Assembly: GCF_001984065.1 (NCBI RefSeq)
Contig: NZ_LYVP01000022.1
Span: 1 to 64,000 of the forward strand
DNA from: Pseudomonas sp. KK4
GTDB lineage: Bacteria; Pseudomonadota; Gammaproteobacteria; Pseudomonadales; Pseudomonadaceae
DNA: 64,000 nt
Reading direction: 5' to 3'
Under the pieces are notes generated by a model. That model was not told where the DNA came from. It searched no databases and saw only the letters and a program-made list of their open reading frames with translations. The translations under genes were made by a program, and so were the position numbers. Within the stretch, counting starts at the first letter, position 1, and the number at the start of each line of letters is the position of its first letter. Shown here in pieces: positions 24,955 through 35,713 of this stretch.

Positions 24955-26067
24955 TCAGTCGTTGAGCAAGCGCCCGTGACGCAGCGCTTCGCGCCCCGCC
25001 ACCTTGGCCAGCCAGAAACCGGGTTGGGCGTAACGCAGCCGTTCAATGGCAAACAGCACCCCGGATGTACCCGCACATACTGTGCTCACCCGATCCGAAA
25101 GCGGATCGATCACTTCGAAAATCTCGTCGCCGGCTTCGATCCACTCGCCGGGTTGACGCAGAAAACTCACCACACCGGGGTGCGGCGCGAACAGCAATTC
25201 GGTGCCTTCGAACGGCATGCCTTCACAGGCGTCCCGTTCAGGTTTCGGCCATTCGCCGCTGATCAAACCCTGCTCGGCGAGGAACGCCAGAATGCCTTCG
25301 GCGTGCGCCTCGGTCTGCTCGCGCGTGGTGTCGGCCTGGCCACCCAATTCGAGGGTCGTGGCCAGGCATGCCAGCGGGATTTGCGCGTCCGGGAACTGGC
25401 GCGACAACCGCAGCCATGGCAGCGAGCAGGCTTCGTCAAAGGAACTGCCGCCAGAATCTTCCGCCAGCAACCCCACTTTCATGCCCAAGTGCGCAGCCAG
25501 CGAGCGCCACTGCGGCCAGTGCTGCGGCAAGGCGTACATGTGCAGCGCGGCTTCGGCATCGCAGTGCAGGTCCAGCACCACATCGGCGGTGCAGGCGTGG
25601 CTCAGCAGGATGCGCTGCATGCCCTGCAACTGGCTGCCGGCCTCGGGCAAGGCCGCCAGGTGATCGCTCATGGCCTGACGGATCAAACGGATGTTGGCGT
25701 GGGGATCGTCACCCAAGCGCCCTTCCAGCGCAGCGGCCACCGGCGCGCTGAGCTCGACGAAATCGCGGTTGAAATTCTTGCCGCTGCCGGCCTCGAAACG
25801 CCCCTGGTGATTGCCCTGCAACAGCTGGCCCAGCCCCAGCGGGTTGGCCACCGGCACCAGTTCAATCACGCCGTTGAGCAAGCCCTGGGCTTCGAGTTCG
25901 GCCAGGCGTTTCTTCAACGCCCAGGCGGTCCGCATGCCCGGCAATTCATCGGCGTGCAGGCTGGCCTGGATGTAAGCCTTGCGCTCGCCTGTGCCGAAGC
26001 GGAACACCGAAATCCGGCGTTCGCTGCCCAAGTGGCTCCACGGCAACACATGATCGATGCGTTCCAT
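24955..26067 (-). CDS. aotO: Succinylglutamate desuccinylase/aspartoacylase-family protein of the aot operon
   Basis: 370 residues, a member of the zinc-dependent AstE/AspA (M14-like) deacylase family. Likely ligands are in ASLHADELPGMR (H-x-x-E), VVLDLHCDAEA (His) and the ATTLELGGQAD glutamate. The C-terminal part (about 285-370) has the barrel-like LFAPHPGVVSFLRQPGEWIEAGDEIFEVIDP segment of long-form homologues. The orthologue PA0891 lies at the same place in the aot operon and is not needed for arginine uptake there as far as I know; its substrate is unknown. Its start follows the aotM stop by one base (TGACATG), so translation is coupled. An acylated amino acid is a sensible substrate guess. 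Confidence 0.88.
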   Translation of the reverse strand: MERIDHVLPWSHLGSERRISVFRFGTGERKAYIQASLHADELPGMRTAWALKKRLAELEAQGLLNGVIELVPVANPLGLGQLLQGNHQGRFEAGSGKNFNRDFVELSAPVAAALEGRLGDDPHANIRLIRQAMSDHLAALPEAGSQLQGMQRILLSHACTADVVLDLHCDAEAALHMYALPQHWPQWRSLAAHLGMKVGLLAEDSGGSSFDEACSLPWLRLSRQFPDAQIPLACLATTLELGGQADTTREQTEAHAEGILAFLAEQGLISGEWPKPERDACEGMPFEGTELLFAPHPGVVSFLRQPGEWIEAGDEIFEVIDPLSDRVSTVCAGTSGVLFAIERLRYAQPGFWLAKVAGREALRHGRLLND

Positions 26068-26068
26068 G

Positions 26069-26767
26069 TCAGTGCTTCCGCGGGGCCAGGTAGCCCAGCC
26101 AACGGCGCTCGGCCAGTTTGAACAGCTTGACCAGGATGAAGGTCAGGCACAGGTAGAACACGCCGGCGGTGATGTAGGCCTCGAACGGCAGGTAGAACTG
26201 GGCGTTGACCGTGCGCGCCGCGCCGGTGATGTCGATCAGGGTCACGATGGAGGCCAGACTGGTGGTCTGCAGCATCATGATCACTTCGTTGCTGTACTGC
26301 GGCAGGGCCCGGCGCAGGGCCGACGGCAGCAGAATGCGCTTGTACATCTTGAAGCGCGACATGCCCATGGCCTTGGCCGCTTCGATCTCACCGTTTGGCG
26401 TGGCCCGCAGGCTGCCGGCGATGATTTCGGCGGTGTAGGCGCTGGTGTTGATGGCAAACGCCAGGCATGCACAGAAGGTGGCGCTGGACAGCCATGGCCA
26501 GAGGAAGCTTTCGCGTACCGCTTCGAACTGCGCCAGGCCGTAGTAGATCAAAAACAGCTGCACCAGCATCGGCGTGCCGCGGATCACGTAGGTGTAGAGC
26601 CAGGCGGTCATGTTGACCACGGCGTTTTTCGAGACGCGCATCAAGCCCAGCGGCAACGCACACAGCAGGCCGAAGAACAGCGACAGCGCGAGCAGTTTGA
26701 GGGTGGTCAGCAGGCCGCCGAAGTACAGCGGCAGCGCCTCCCAGATGATGTTGTAGTCGAAGATCAT
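26069..26767 (-). CDS. aotM: Arginine/ornithine ABC transporter permease AotM
   Basis: 232-residue inner-membrane permease of the HisM type with several hydrophobic segments (LLTTLKLLALSLFFGLLCALPLG near residues 18-40) and the EAA loop GEIEAAKAMGMSRFKMYKRILLP that contacts the ATPase. Its ATG overlaps the aotQ stop by four bases (ATGA), typical for paired permeases. Confidence 0.94.
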   Translation of the reverse strand: MIFDYNIIWEALPLYFGGLLTTLKLLALSLFFGLLCALPLGLMRVSKNAVVNMTAWLYTYVIRGTPMLVQLFLIYYGLAQFEAVRESFLWPWLSSATFCACLAFAINTSAYTAEIIAGSLRATPNGEIEAAKAMGMSRFKMYKRILLPSALRRALPQYSNEVIMMLQTTSLASIVTLIDITGAARTVNAQFYLPFEAYITAGVFYLCLTFILVKLFKLAERRWLGYLAPRKH

Positions 26768-27453
26768 AGCTCAGCCGCCCTTACGCCTACCGAGTAGCGC
26801 TTCTCGAGGTGACGCAGTGCCAGCAACGACACACTGGTGATCACCAGGTACATCGCCGCCACTGCGAGGAAGAAGGTGAAAGGCTCACGGGTGGCGTCCG
26901 CCGCCTGCTTGGCCTTGAACATCATGTCTTGCAGGCCCACCACCGAAATCAGCGCGGTGGCCTTGGTCAACACCAACCAGTTGTTGGTGAAGCCCGGAAT
27001 CGCCAGGCGAATCATCTGCGGCACCAGCACACGGAAGAACACCTGGAAACTGCTCATGCCATACGCCATGCCCGCTTCAGCCTGGCCCTTGGGGATCGCC
27101 ATGAACGCGCCACGGAAGGTTTCCGACAGGTAGGCACCGAAGATGAAACCCAGGGTGCCGATACCGGCGGCCAGCGGGTTGAGGTCGATGTATTCGTCGA
27201 AACCGAACATCGGCGCCACGCGGTTGAGCAGGTCCTGGCCGCCGTAGAAAATCAGCAGGATCAGCACCAGGTCGGGAATCCCGCGAATCACCGTGGAATA
27301 CAGATCGCCCAGCCAGGCCAGCCAGCGCACCGGCGACAACCGCAGTGCCACGCCGATCAGGCCCAGGACGATGGCCAGGGCCATGGAAGACAAGGCGAGC
27401 TGAAGCGTCAGCCAAGCGCCATCGAGGATGACAGCCCCGTAGCCTTTCAACAT
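26764..27453 (-). CDS. aotQ: Arginine/ornithine ABC transporter permease AotQ
   Basis: 229-residue inner-membrane permease of the HisQ type. Hydrophobic segments include the N-terminal LTLQLALSSMALAIVLGLIG. The EAA loop reads GQAEAGMAYGMSSFQVFFRVLVP. It pairs with AotM. Starts MLKGYGAVILDGAWLTLQ. Separated from aotJ by a 90-base gap with an intrinsic-terminator-like hairpin. Confidence 0.94.
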   Translation of the reverse strand: MLKGYGAVILDGAWLTLQLALSSMALAIVLGLIGVALRLSPVRWLAWLGDLYSTVIRGIPDLVLILLIFYGGQDLLNRVAPMFGFDEYIDLNPLAAGIGTLGFIFGAYLSETFRGAFMAIPKGQAEAGMAYGMSSFQVFFRVLVPQMIRLAIPGFTNNWLVLTKATALISVVGLQDMMFKAKQAADATREPFTFFLAVAAMYLVITSVSLLALRHLEKRYSVGVRAAEL

Positions 27454-27475
27454 GATTCAGGTCCTCGAAAGTTGG

Positions 27476-27524
27476 GATGAAAAAATGGCGCAAACCTCAG
27501 TGATCCTGCTGCTTGCGCCATTTC
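27476..27524 (-). terminator. Intercistronic terminator/attenuator between aotJ and aotQ
   Basis: On the minus strand AAATGGCGCAA and TTTGCGCCATTT form a stem (arms about 27514-27524 and 27483-27493), ending in a run of six T. It lies 20 bases after the aotJ stop codon and before the permease genes. Such partial terminators commonly make binding protein more abundant than permeases. Confidence 0.75.
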
Positions 27525-27543
27525 GGACTTGTCGCCGGGAGTG

Positions 27544-28323
27544 TTACTTGCCGTAGATGTCGAAGGCGAAGTACTTGTCCTGGATCTGCTTGTACTTGCC
27601 GTTTTCGCGGATGGCCGCGATGGCGGCATTGAGCTTGTCCAGCTCAGCCTTGTCACCCTTGCGCACGGCGATGCCTACGCCGTCGCCGAAGTATTTGACG
27701 TCGGTGAAGGCCGGGCCCACGAACGCGAAGCCTTTGCCGGCGTCGGTCTTCAGGAAGCCGTCATCCAACAGCGTAGCGTCGGCCACGGTGCCGTCGAGGC
27801 GGCCAGCGGTCACGTCCAGGTAGATTTCGTTCTGCGAACCGTACGGCTTGATCTCGGCACCCAGCGGGGCCAGGACTTCACGGGCGAAACGCTCGTGGAT
27901 CGAACCGCGCTGCACACCGATGTTCTTGCCCTTGAGCTCGGCCAGGTTATCGCCAACCTGAGTACCGGCCTTCATCACCAGACGCGCCGGGGTGTTGTAG
28001 TACTTGTTGGTGAAGTCCACGGACTTCTTGCGATCTTCGGTGATCGACATCGACGACAGGATGGCGTCGATCTTGCGCACTTTGAGCGCCGGGATCAGGC
28101 CGTCGAACTCTTGCTCGACCCACACGCACTTGACCTTCATCTCTTCGCACAGGGCGTTGCCGATGTCGTAGTCGAAACCGACGATGCTGCCGTCCGGTGC
28201 CTTGGAGGCGAACGGAGGGTAAGCCGCTTCGATACCGATTTTCAGAGGTTTTTCATCAGCGAAGGTGGGCAGGGACAGCACGGCGGACATTGCCAGGGCG
28301 CCAAGCAGCACGAGTTTCTTCAT
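27544..28323 (-). CDS. aotJ: Arginine/ornithine-binding periplasmic protein AotJ
   Basis: 259-residue solute-binding protein of the lysine/arginine/ornithine-binding family (SBP family 3). Signal peptide [22 protein letters not shown], cleaved near residue 22. The mature start [19 protein letters not shown] and the [17 protein letters not shown] segment are typical. First gene of aotJQMOP; a candidate ArgR half-site lies about 170 bases upstream. Confidence 0.95.
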   Translation of the reverse strand: MKKLVLLGALAMSAVLSLPTFADEKPLKIGIEAAYPPFASKAPDGSIVGFDYDIGNALCEEMKVKCVWVEQEFDGLIPALKVRKIDAILSSMSITEDRKKSVDFTNKYYNTPARLVMKAGTQVGDNLAELKGKNIGVQRGSIHERFAREVLAPLGAEIKPYGSQNEIYLDVTAGRLDGTVADATLLDDGFLKTDAGKGFAFVGPAFTDVKYFGDGVGIAVRKGDKAELDKLNAAIAAIRENGKYKQIQDKYFAFDIYGK

Positions 28324-28844
28324 CTTGGGACTCCATCGGTAAAGGGCTAAAACGGCAGAGTGAGCGACAGCCCAATATGCGAGTGAGTGAAACCGGAAAA
28401 TGGTTGCTACGTCCTGGGCGGCCTGTACGAATTTTCAACACAGGCAACGACGAGCGAGTGATCGGCATTCTAACGACAGGCCCGAAGCCGATATTTCTTC
28501 AATGCGACAACTAGTTACAGAAGCACCGAGAAAGCCGTTTGGGCACGTTGACAGCCCTGCAAAATCATGCAAGAGCAAAAGAGGATAAACCGATCTATGT
28601 AGCAAATTGCGGGCCTATTATTGGCAAAGCCTTGTAATACGGCAAGCAGAGCGTTCGGTCTTATTTTTTGGCGGCGTTTTTGCAGCCCGTTCACTGGGGT
28701 TCGCGTTTCCCAATGCCCCGTCGCAGCGCCAGCGGTTACACATTCAGTTACTTGAAGGGTCGCGGGTAACAGCAGCGAGCTTCCTGCCGATGAAACCGAT
28801 AATTATTGGGCGCCTGACAGGCCGCCTTCGCAAGCAAGCCCGCT
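28324..28844. other. Upstream region of aotJ, no gene seen
   Basis: About 520 bases between aotJ and the repeated acs downstream region. It holds the ArgR half-site candidate and presumably the aotJ promoter. The distal end (28824-28847) is a single degenerate REP arm, TTCGCAAGCAAGCCCGCTCC. No convincing coding frame, RNA gene or other repeat is visible. Confidence 0.6.
28494..28509 (-). promoter_or_regulatory. Candidate ArgR half-site upstream of aotJ
   Basis: The minus strand reads TGTCGC-ATTGAAGA-AA, an exact match to TGTCGC-N8-AA, in the same orientation relative to the gene as the sites before aruC. The aotJ ATG is 171-186 bases downstream. A weaker ACGACA-containing match sits nearby at 28473-28478. 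Binding is inferred. Confidence 0.5.
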
Positions 28845-29075
28845 CCCACTTTTGGAATGCGGTCCCCTGTGGGAGCGGGCTTGCTCGCGAAAAGGCCCGC
28901 CCTGCCAACACAAAACCCAAAGCAATAAAAAGCCCCACCAGGCTCACACCTGGCAGGGCTCCCACCTTTGGAATGCGGTCCCTGTGGGAGCGGGCTTGCT
29001 CGCGAAAAGGCCCGTCCTGCCAGTACAAAACCCAAGGCAATAAAAAGCCCCACCAGGCTCACACCCGGCAGGGCT
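28845..29075. repeat. Tandem duplication of a REP plus acs terminator unit (116 bp x 2)
   Basis: Two near-identical units, 28845-28960 and 28961-29075. Each starts CCCAC(T/C)TTTGGAATGCGGTC, then a REP core (GTGGGAGCGGGCTTGCTCGC), a short spacer CCCAA(A/G)GCAATAAAAAGCCC and a CACCAGGCTCACAC(C)...GCAGGGCT segment. The AGCCC...GGGCTTTTTATT part reads as a rho-independent terminator for acs on the minus strand, so the terminator itself is duplicated. Confidence 0.85.
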
Positions 29076-29076
29076 T
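29037..29076 (-). terminator. Rho-independent terminator of acs (proximal copy)
   Basis: The minus strand reads AGCCCTGCCGGG...TGGTGGGGCTTTTTATT: a GC-rich stem followed by a T run, 20 bases after the acs stop. An almost identical copy lies at 28921-28960. Confidence 0.75.
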
Positions 29077-29095
29077 CAATGACGCTGAACGCTAC

Positions 29096-31051
<1,956 letters not shown>

Positions 31052-31645
31052 CTTTCTTACCTCGGTGGAATAGTTGTTTTTGTATGGCCCCCGTTTTAAC
31101 GGGGCTGGCGCTATAGAACCATTCGACGATGGTAGTAACAAGCCCACACAATTTGTCCTGAATAGCGCAATAGCCTGCCAAACCCACCTTTCCCGCACAA
31201 ACACACACCACCCCCTGTAGGAGCGAGCTCGCTCGCGATGGCCGCCAACGATAACGCCGGCAACCTGCCCCCCCAAGAATCCCGAGGCTGCGATAACCCC
31301 CCTGTGGCGAGGGAGCTCGCTCCCGCTCGGCTGCACAGCAGCCGCAAAACCTGCCGACCGGCTCTTCCTGACACACCCAACGGGAGCAAGCTCCCTCGCC
31401 ACAAAGGACTCGACCACACCACCCTTCAAGGATTGTTACAAAAACCACTAAAAGTGTTTATCAAAACCCCATCTATATGAATTCCACCCCCCTCCCTAAA
31501 ATCCACCTCGCCAACCCGGCAACCTGAGTTAACCCAGTTACAGCCCCCACGAAGGCAGTTAACCCAAACCCCAAGCAGTACAGATTCACACGCAACCCCA
31601 AAAAGGTTGCGTGACCCCTTTCGCCCTCAAAAAGGTAAACATTAG
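31052..31645. other. Divergent region between acs and the DUF2790 gene
   Basis: 594 bases without a gene. It holds the acs leader with a palindrome CCCCGTT-TT-AACGGGG (31089-31104, 38 bases before the acs ATG), a single REP (31213-31241), an inverted REP pair (31301-31406), two GTTAACCCA repeats (near 31529 and 31558), and a perfect 9-bp hairpin CACGCAACC/GGTTGCGTG at 31589-31613, 33 bases before the DUF2790 start. No T run follows that hairpin, so a leader structure or operator is more likely than a terminator. Confidence 0.65.
31301..31406. repeat. Inverted REP pair of the GTGGCGAGGGAGC type
   Basis: GTGGCGAGGGAGCTCGCTCC and the inverse GGGAGCAAGCTCCCTCGCCAC enclose about 50 bases. This is a different REP subfamily from the GTGGGAGCGGGC elements elsewhere in the window; a lone GTAGGAGCGAGC element at 31213-31241 precedes it. 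Confidence 0.85.
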
Positions 31646-31909
31646 ATGAAAGCTTTATTGGTACTGGCCCTCAGCAGTCTGTGCGTAACCGCCATGGCAG
31701 ACGAGGCCCAGGCTGATGTCGCACAGCAACAACCGCCCATCGAGGAATACACTTACTCAATGAACCTGGACATCGCCAAAGTTGTGTCCATGAGCGAAGT
31801 ACCCAACGTGTGCGAAGTGGTTCCGGCAAAAATGGAATACGAGGATTCCAAGGGACAGCGTCATATCCTGCGTTACAGTGTTATGGGTAACGGCTGCTCC
31901 GGCGGCTGA
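31646..31909 (+). CDS. DUF2790-type small periplasmic protein
   Basis: 87 residues with signal peptide MKALLVLALSSLCVTAMA. The mature part EEYTYSMNLDIAKVVSMSEVPNVCEVVPAKM...RYSVMGNGCSGG matches the Pseudomonas DUF2790 family by eye; two cysteines could form a disulphide. Function is unknown; several family members respond to metals in P. aeruginosa, which I cannot confirm for this one. Good start context (AAAGGTAAAC before the ATG), with a hairpin just upstream. Confidence 0.85.
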   Translation: MKALLVLALSSLCVTAMADEAQADVAQQQPPIEEYTYSMNLDIAKVVSMSEVPNVCEVVPAKMEYEDSKGQRHILRYSVMGNGCSGG

Positions 31910-32451
31910 TCAAAACTGCACCGAGTCGGCCCCTTTCAGCCATGGGCTGAGCGTCGATTTCAGCCCGGCTTCGGTCGGGCTCAGTTGTGTCTGGAGTCGT
32001 CGAAAAGCTTCGCCAAACACAAGATGTAGTAAAAAACGCCTTTTTTTGATCGATTTTTGATCAAAAGCCGAATCAAGCGTTTTTTACGAAAAAATTTCTT
32101 CACCCGCCAAAGCCCCATAAAGCCTCGCTCTGGCCGAAAAACCTCCCCCCTCGACCGCCCTGTGCGCGGATTCGCCCCACCACGCCCGTAAAAATTTCCC
32201 TATAATGCCGCCTTAAACGGGGCTGCAATATTCCCTTACAGGGACAACAGCCAGTCTGAAGCCCACGCCGAAGTCCTCACCGATTTCAGCGCCCCTCAGA
32301 GGCTCTCGGACCCCCGTGCAAAATTATGTTTATTTGCCTGCGTGCAACGCTGCAAAGAACGCTATCCAACGCGGCCAGTAAGGCCGTGTGAAAAACCAAC
32401 CGACGCATTTTCACACGGGCACTCTGGCCCTCACGCAGGAGACGACACGTC
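31910..32451 (+). other. Long leader/promoter region of nrdB
   Basis: 542 bases without a gene. Elements visible: a possible NrdR-box-like ACACAAGATGTAGT (32017-32030); a perfect 11-bp inverted repeat GTAAAAAACGC/GCGTTTTTTAC (32029-32039 and 32077-32087) around an AT-rich loop with TTTTGATC motifs; a TATAAT at 32201-32206 as likely -10 box; and a perfect 11-bp stem CCGTGTGAAAA/TTTTCACACGG (32384-32394, 32408-32418) in the 5' leader, 33 bases before the nrdB ATG. No nrdA sequence is present. Confidence 0.6.
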
Positions 32452-33699
32452 ATGCTGAGCTGGGACGAATTCGACAAAGAAGACACGGAAGTAGTGGCCA
32501 AGAGCGCCAACGCCGGCCACGCCACCGAAGCCAATATGGACCGTCTCGACAGCGCCGGCGGTGCCGCCGCCCTGGAAGCCCGCGCCGTGACCGCCGCTGA
32601 CTCCGCCGCCGTCGCCCGCGCCAAGGCCGCCCTGGATTCGCTCGACGTGGCCGAAGGTCTGGCCGAACTCGAAGGCGCCTCCGCCCGTGTCGCCGTTGAC
32701 GAAAAGCGCATGATCAACTGCCGCGCCGACCTCAACCAACTCGTGCCTTTCAAGTACGACTGGGCCTGGCAGAAATACCTGGACGGCTGCGCAAACCACT
32801 GGATGCCGCAAGAAGTCAACATGACCGCCGACATCGCCCTCTGGAAAAACCCGGAAGGCCTGACCGACGACGAGCGCCGCATCGTGATGCGCAACCTCGG
32901 CTTCTTCTCCACCGCCGACTCCCTGGTCGCCAACAACCTGGTCCTGGCCGTCTACCGCCTGATCACCAACCCGGAATGCCGCCAGTACATCCTGCGCCAG
33001 GCGTTCGAAGAGGCGATCCACACCCACGCCTACCAGTACTGCATCGAATCGCTGGCCATGGATGAAGGCGAGATCTTCAACATGTACCACGAGATCCCAT
33101 CGGTCGCGAAAAAAGCCACCTGGGGCCTCAAATACACCCGCTCGATCTCCGATCCGAAGTTCGAAACCGGCACCGTCGAAACCGACAAAGAATTGCTGCG
33201 CAACCTGATCGCCTACTACTGCGTCCTGGAAGGCATCTTCTTCTACTGCGGCTTCACCCAAATCCTCTCCATGGGCCGCCGCAACAAAATGACCGGCGTC
33301 GCCGAGCAGTTCCAATACATCCTGCGCGACGAATCCATGCACCTGAACTTCGGCATCGACGTGATCAACCAGATCAAAATCGAAAACCCGCATTTGTGGG
33401 ATGCCGAAATGAAGGAAGAAGCAACGCAGATGATTCTGCAGGGCACTCAGCTGGAGATCGAATACGCACGTGACACCATGCCTCGTGGCGTGTTGGGCAT
33501 GAACGCGGCGATGATGGAGGATTACCTGAAGTTCATCGCCAACCGTCGCCTGTCGCAGATTGGTCTGAAGGAAGAGTATCCGGGGACTACGAACCCGTTC
33601 CCTTGGATGAGCGAGATTATGGACTTGAAGAAAGAGAAGAACTTCTTTGAGACTCGGGTTATTGAGTATCAGACTGGTGGGGCGTTGAGCTGGGATTGA
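32452..33699 (+). CDS. nrdB: Ribonucleoside-diphosphate reductase class Ia, beta subunit
   Basis: Carries the diferric-tyrosyl radical cofactor that drives ribonucleotide reduction by NrdA. 415 residues: a long Ala-rich N-terminal extension (about residues 15-85), which is usual for Pseudomonas NrdB, then the ferritin-like core. Metal/radical residues by alignment: D156, E187 and H190 in [11 protein letters not shown] with radical Y194, and the RDESMHLNF motif. The C-terminal tail GGALSWD should bind NrdA. Good RBS AGGAG. The partner nrdA is not adjacent; upstream lies the DUF2790 gene and divergent acs. Confidence 0.97.
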   Translation: MLSWDEFDKEDTEVVAKSANAGHATEANMDRLDSAGGAAALEARAVTAADSAAVARAKAALDSLDVAEGLAELEGASARVAVDEKRMINCRADLNQLVPFKYDWAWQKYLDGCANHWMPQEVNMTADIALWKNPEGLTDDERRIVMRNLGFFSTADSLVANNLVLAVYRLITNPECRQYILRQAFEEAIHTHAYQYCIESLAMDEGEIFNMYHEIPSVAKKATWGLKYTRSISDPKFETGTVETDKELLRNLIAYYCVLEGIFFYCGFTQILSMGRRNKMTGVAEQFQYILRDESMHLNFGIDVINQIKIENPHLWDAEMKEEATQMILQGTQLEIEYARDTMPRGVLGMNAAMMEDYLKFIANRRLSQIGLKEEYPGTTNPFPWMSEIMDLKKEKNFFETRVIEYQTGGALSWD

Positions 33700-33728
33700 T
33701 TTAATTTGTTTAATCAATCGACACATAA

Positions 33729-33760
33729 GAGGGCTGCCAACGATGGCAGCCCTTTTTTAT
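33729..33760 (+). terminator. Rho-independent terminator of nrdB
   Basis: AGGGCTGCCA-ACGA-TGGCAGCCCT followed by a T run, 30 bases after the nrdB stop. It marks the right end of the GC-rich core segment before the defence island. Confidence 0.95.
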
Positions 33761-33795
33761 ATAACCATGCCACCTCAATTCAAAATCCTTGAAAA

Positions 33796-34257
33796 CTAAA
33801 AGACGGGTCTGGGAGGATTTTCTGGCCAAACTTGAAATTTTTTATCTAGATCCTCAATCATCCCTCTCAGAACCTCGATATTAGTCAACAGATGTTTCAG
33901 CCCGCACTCCCAAATAAAGAGCACCCTCCATCCTTCCGCACGCAGTTGAGACGTTTGCCTTTGATCTCTCAATACATTCCCGTTTAGCTTCGCCTCCCAA
34001 AATTCGCGACGATTATTGGGAGTAGTTGCATATTTACAGTTCAGATGACGATGCCAAAAACATCCATGAACAAATATGGCCAGCCTGTACTTCGTCAAAA
34101 CCAGATCAGGCTTTCCCGGCAAATCTTTTCGATGAAGCCTGTATCGGTACCCGCAAGCATGCAAATAACGCCGAACGATCATTTCGGGCTTTGTATTCTT
34201 ACCAAGAATCCCGGCCATCATTCGTGATCTCGTAACGCTATCCACGACATCTATCAT
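33796..34257 (-). CDS. vsr: Very short patch repair (Vsr) DNA mismatch endonuclease
   Basis: Nicks 5' of the T in T-G mismatches that arise when 5-methylcytosine deaminates in CCWGG sites, protecting DNA methylated by Dcm. 153 residues from MIDVVDSVTRSRMMAGILGK; the frame reaches 34332 but family members start here. Vsr motifs: GKNTKPEMIVRRYLHACGYR, the catalytic aspartate in LPGKPDLVL and the zinc/active-site region VHGCFWHRHLNC. Last gene of the minus-strand dcm-R-vsr set, 80 bases after the restriction gene. Codon and base use is more AT-rich than the core genes, consistent with transfer. Confidence 0.95.
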   Translation of the reverse strand: MIDVVDSVTRSRMMAGILGKNTKPEMIVRRYLHACGYRYRLHRKDLPGKPDLVLTKYRLAIFVHGCFWHRHLNCKYATTPNNRREFWEAKLNGNVLRDQRQTSQLRAEGWRVLFIWECGLKHLLTNIEVLRGMIEDLDKKFQVWPENPPRPVF

Positions 34258-34337
34258 TCGGCACCTACTTAAGAATTCATAGCTAGTCTTGATCCAGTAA
34301 TTGCGGTTCATCTTGATTATCCATGAACGCAATCACC

Positions 34338-35549
34338 TTAGCGCAGGCTCTTTGTCTCCACGATAAAATCGCTCAAGCTCAATAACTTGTCACGCAACTT
34401 CTCCGGATATTTCGTGTGCAATGGCTTCGGAACTACCAACTTAACGTTTTCGGTTGTCATCTCGGCAAACTGGTGCGGAGAAACTCCCTCTTGAAGCGTG
34501 AACAGATGAATTGTTTCTATCCTGTTAGCTTCGTTCAAAACCTGACGCCAGCGATCCTTACAGGTTGTTTTGACAGCCAGCATACGAAGATTTTCATCCG
34601 GAAATGAAGGGTCATGATAGTCGGCACACGAAGGAAATATGAAATCTGGCTTTTTATTGCCCTCGGTTTTGCACTGAATACTGAATGACGAGAGGCCAAA
34701 TTGTCGAAACAAATGCTCAAGATGTATTTCTAGAGACTTTCCCGATCTTGATTTTCGACGATTACTAACGGAATTCGCCATTTGCATGAATTCATCGACA
34801 GAAGCGAATCCTTTCTGCACCTGGTGCAAAATATGGATTTCCTCGATTTGACGGAAAAGCTTGTACTCGTTGTCGCGCCGCTCAATGATTAGCTCGTCGG
34901 GAGTTGTCTTACCTGAGCGAAAAACCTTGAGAAGATGGGTAATAACCTCTTCACCGCTGGGAAAAATTTCGGCCCACGCTGGAGGAATTTCTACGCAACT
35001 AGGTTCCACAGCCGGGCTCTGAGCAAAACCGGCAAAGAGCTGGTCCCCCCGCTCAAAAAGCAGGGCCCCTGGGATTACTTCACCCGTCTTGTTTTCAAAA
35101 AACTCCTCTTCTTCCAGGTTTTTGCATATCCAGACATCCAAAAACTCAGCATCCCTCCCAGCATGAGGCACATTGAAGGCGAAGACTGCCAATGCTCCAG
35201 TGTTTTCCGGGTCTTGAGCTGGATTGTTTTTTACGTCTGTATTCCATCTCGTCAAGCGATGCTCGTTGCGTGACCCTGGCCCATCAAAATGACGGTTGTT
35301 GTAATAGATACCTCTTAGCGTTTGCTCTGGAAAACCGTGCGAGGTGACTCGCGTCGTCAAATTGCAGTCGGGATTTAGAGATGAGGTGTTGGAAATAGAA
35401 GGCAGCGCTTGAGCTACGGCAGCTTTAGGTAGATAGATACCTGCCCCGTGACCACCTGTAAGCCCAGTATCATTGGCCGAAAGGCGCTTTATGTATATCC
35501 ACCAATCCGCTTGATTCTTGCCGTCAATCCATTGCAGTAAACTTGTCAT
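34338..35549 (-). CDS. Type II restriction endonuclease, EcoRII family (CCWGG)
   Basis: 403 residues from MTSLLQWIDGKNQADWWIYI; EcoRII has 404 and the same ends. The N-terminal effector domain (about 1-180) has YIKRLSANDTG-TGGH and QDPENTGAL. The C-terminal EcoRII-C domain has the catalytic PD-(D/E)XK residues D302 (KKPDFIFPS), K327 and K331 (LAVKTTCKDRW). The near-identity of blocks such as ANSVSNRRKSR-GKSLE-HLEHLF to EcoRII, recalled from memory, makes recognition of CCWGG very likely. EcoRII needs two sites, one acting as effector. The 55 codons upstream in frame are not family-like. 164 bases after dcm. Confidence 0.95.
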   Translation of the reverse strand: MTSLLQWIDGKNQADWWIYIKRLSANDTGLTGGHGAGIYLPKAAVAQALPSISNTSSLNPDCNLTTRVTSHGFPEQTLRGIYYNNRHFDGPGSRNEHRLTRWNTDVKNNPAQDPENTGALAVFAFNVPHAGRDAEFLDVWICKNLEEEEFFENKTGEVIPGALLFERGDQLFAGFAQSPAVEPSCVEIPPAWAEIFPSGEEVITHLLKVFRSGKTTPDELIIERRDNEYKLFRQIEEIHILHQVQKGFASVDEFMQMANSVSNRRKSRSGKSLEIHLEHLFRQFGLSSFSIQCKTEGNKKPDFIFPSCADYHDPSFPDENLRMLAVKTTCKDRWRQVLNEANRIETIHLFTLQEGVSPHQFAEMTTENVKLVVPKPLHTKYPEKLRDKLLSLSDFIVETKSLR

Positions 35550-35713
35550 GGGTAGGATCACTGACCAATTTAGAAGTCGAAACAAAAGTGTATCCGACAG
35601 TCTCGTAGAATTGCTGCAGTGGTAAGCACTCGGAACCGAGAATTCTATAAAAGCACGAAGGCCTGAGTCATGACTCAGGCCTTCGTATAGCAACGTCTGG
35701 ATAGCAGTATGGG

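Noticed and set aside
32286..32936. 216-codon minus-strand frame over the nrdB 5' region
   Set aside because: Overlaps the conserved nrdB N-terminus and its leader; low-complexity Ser/Ala translation typical of an antisense shadow.
33694..33719. GATTGATT/AATCAATC inverted repeat at the nrdB stop codon
   Set aside because: It is AT-only, followed directly by a much stronger terminator, and is probably chance.
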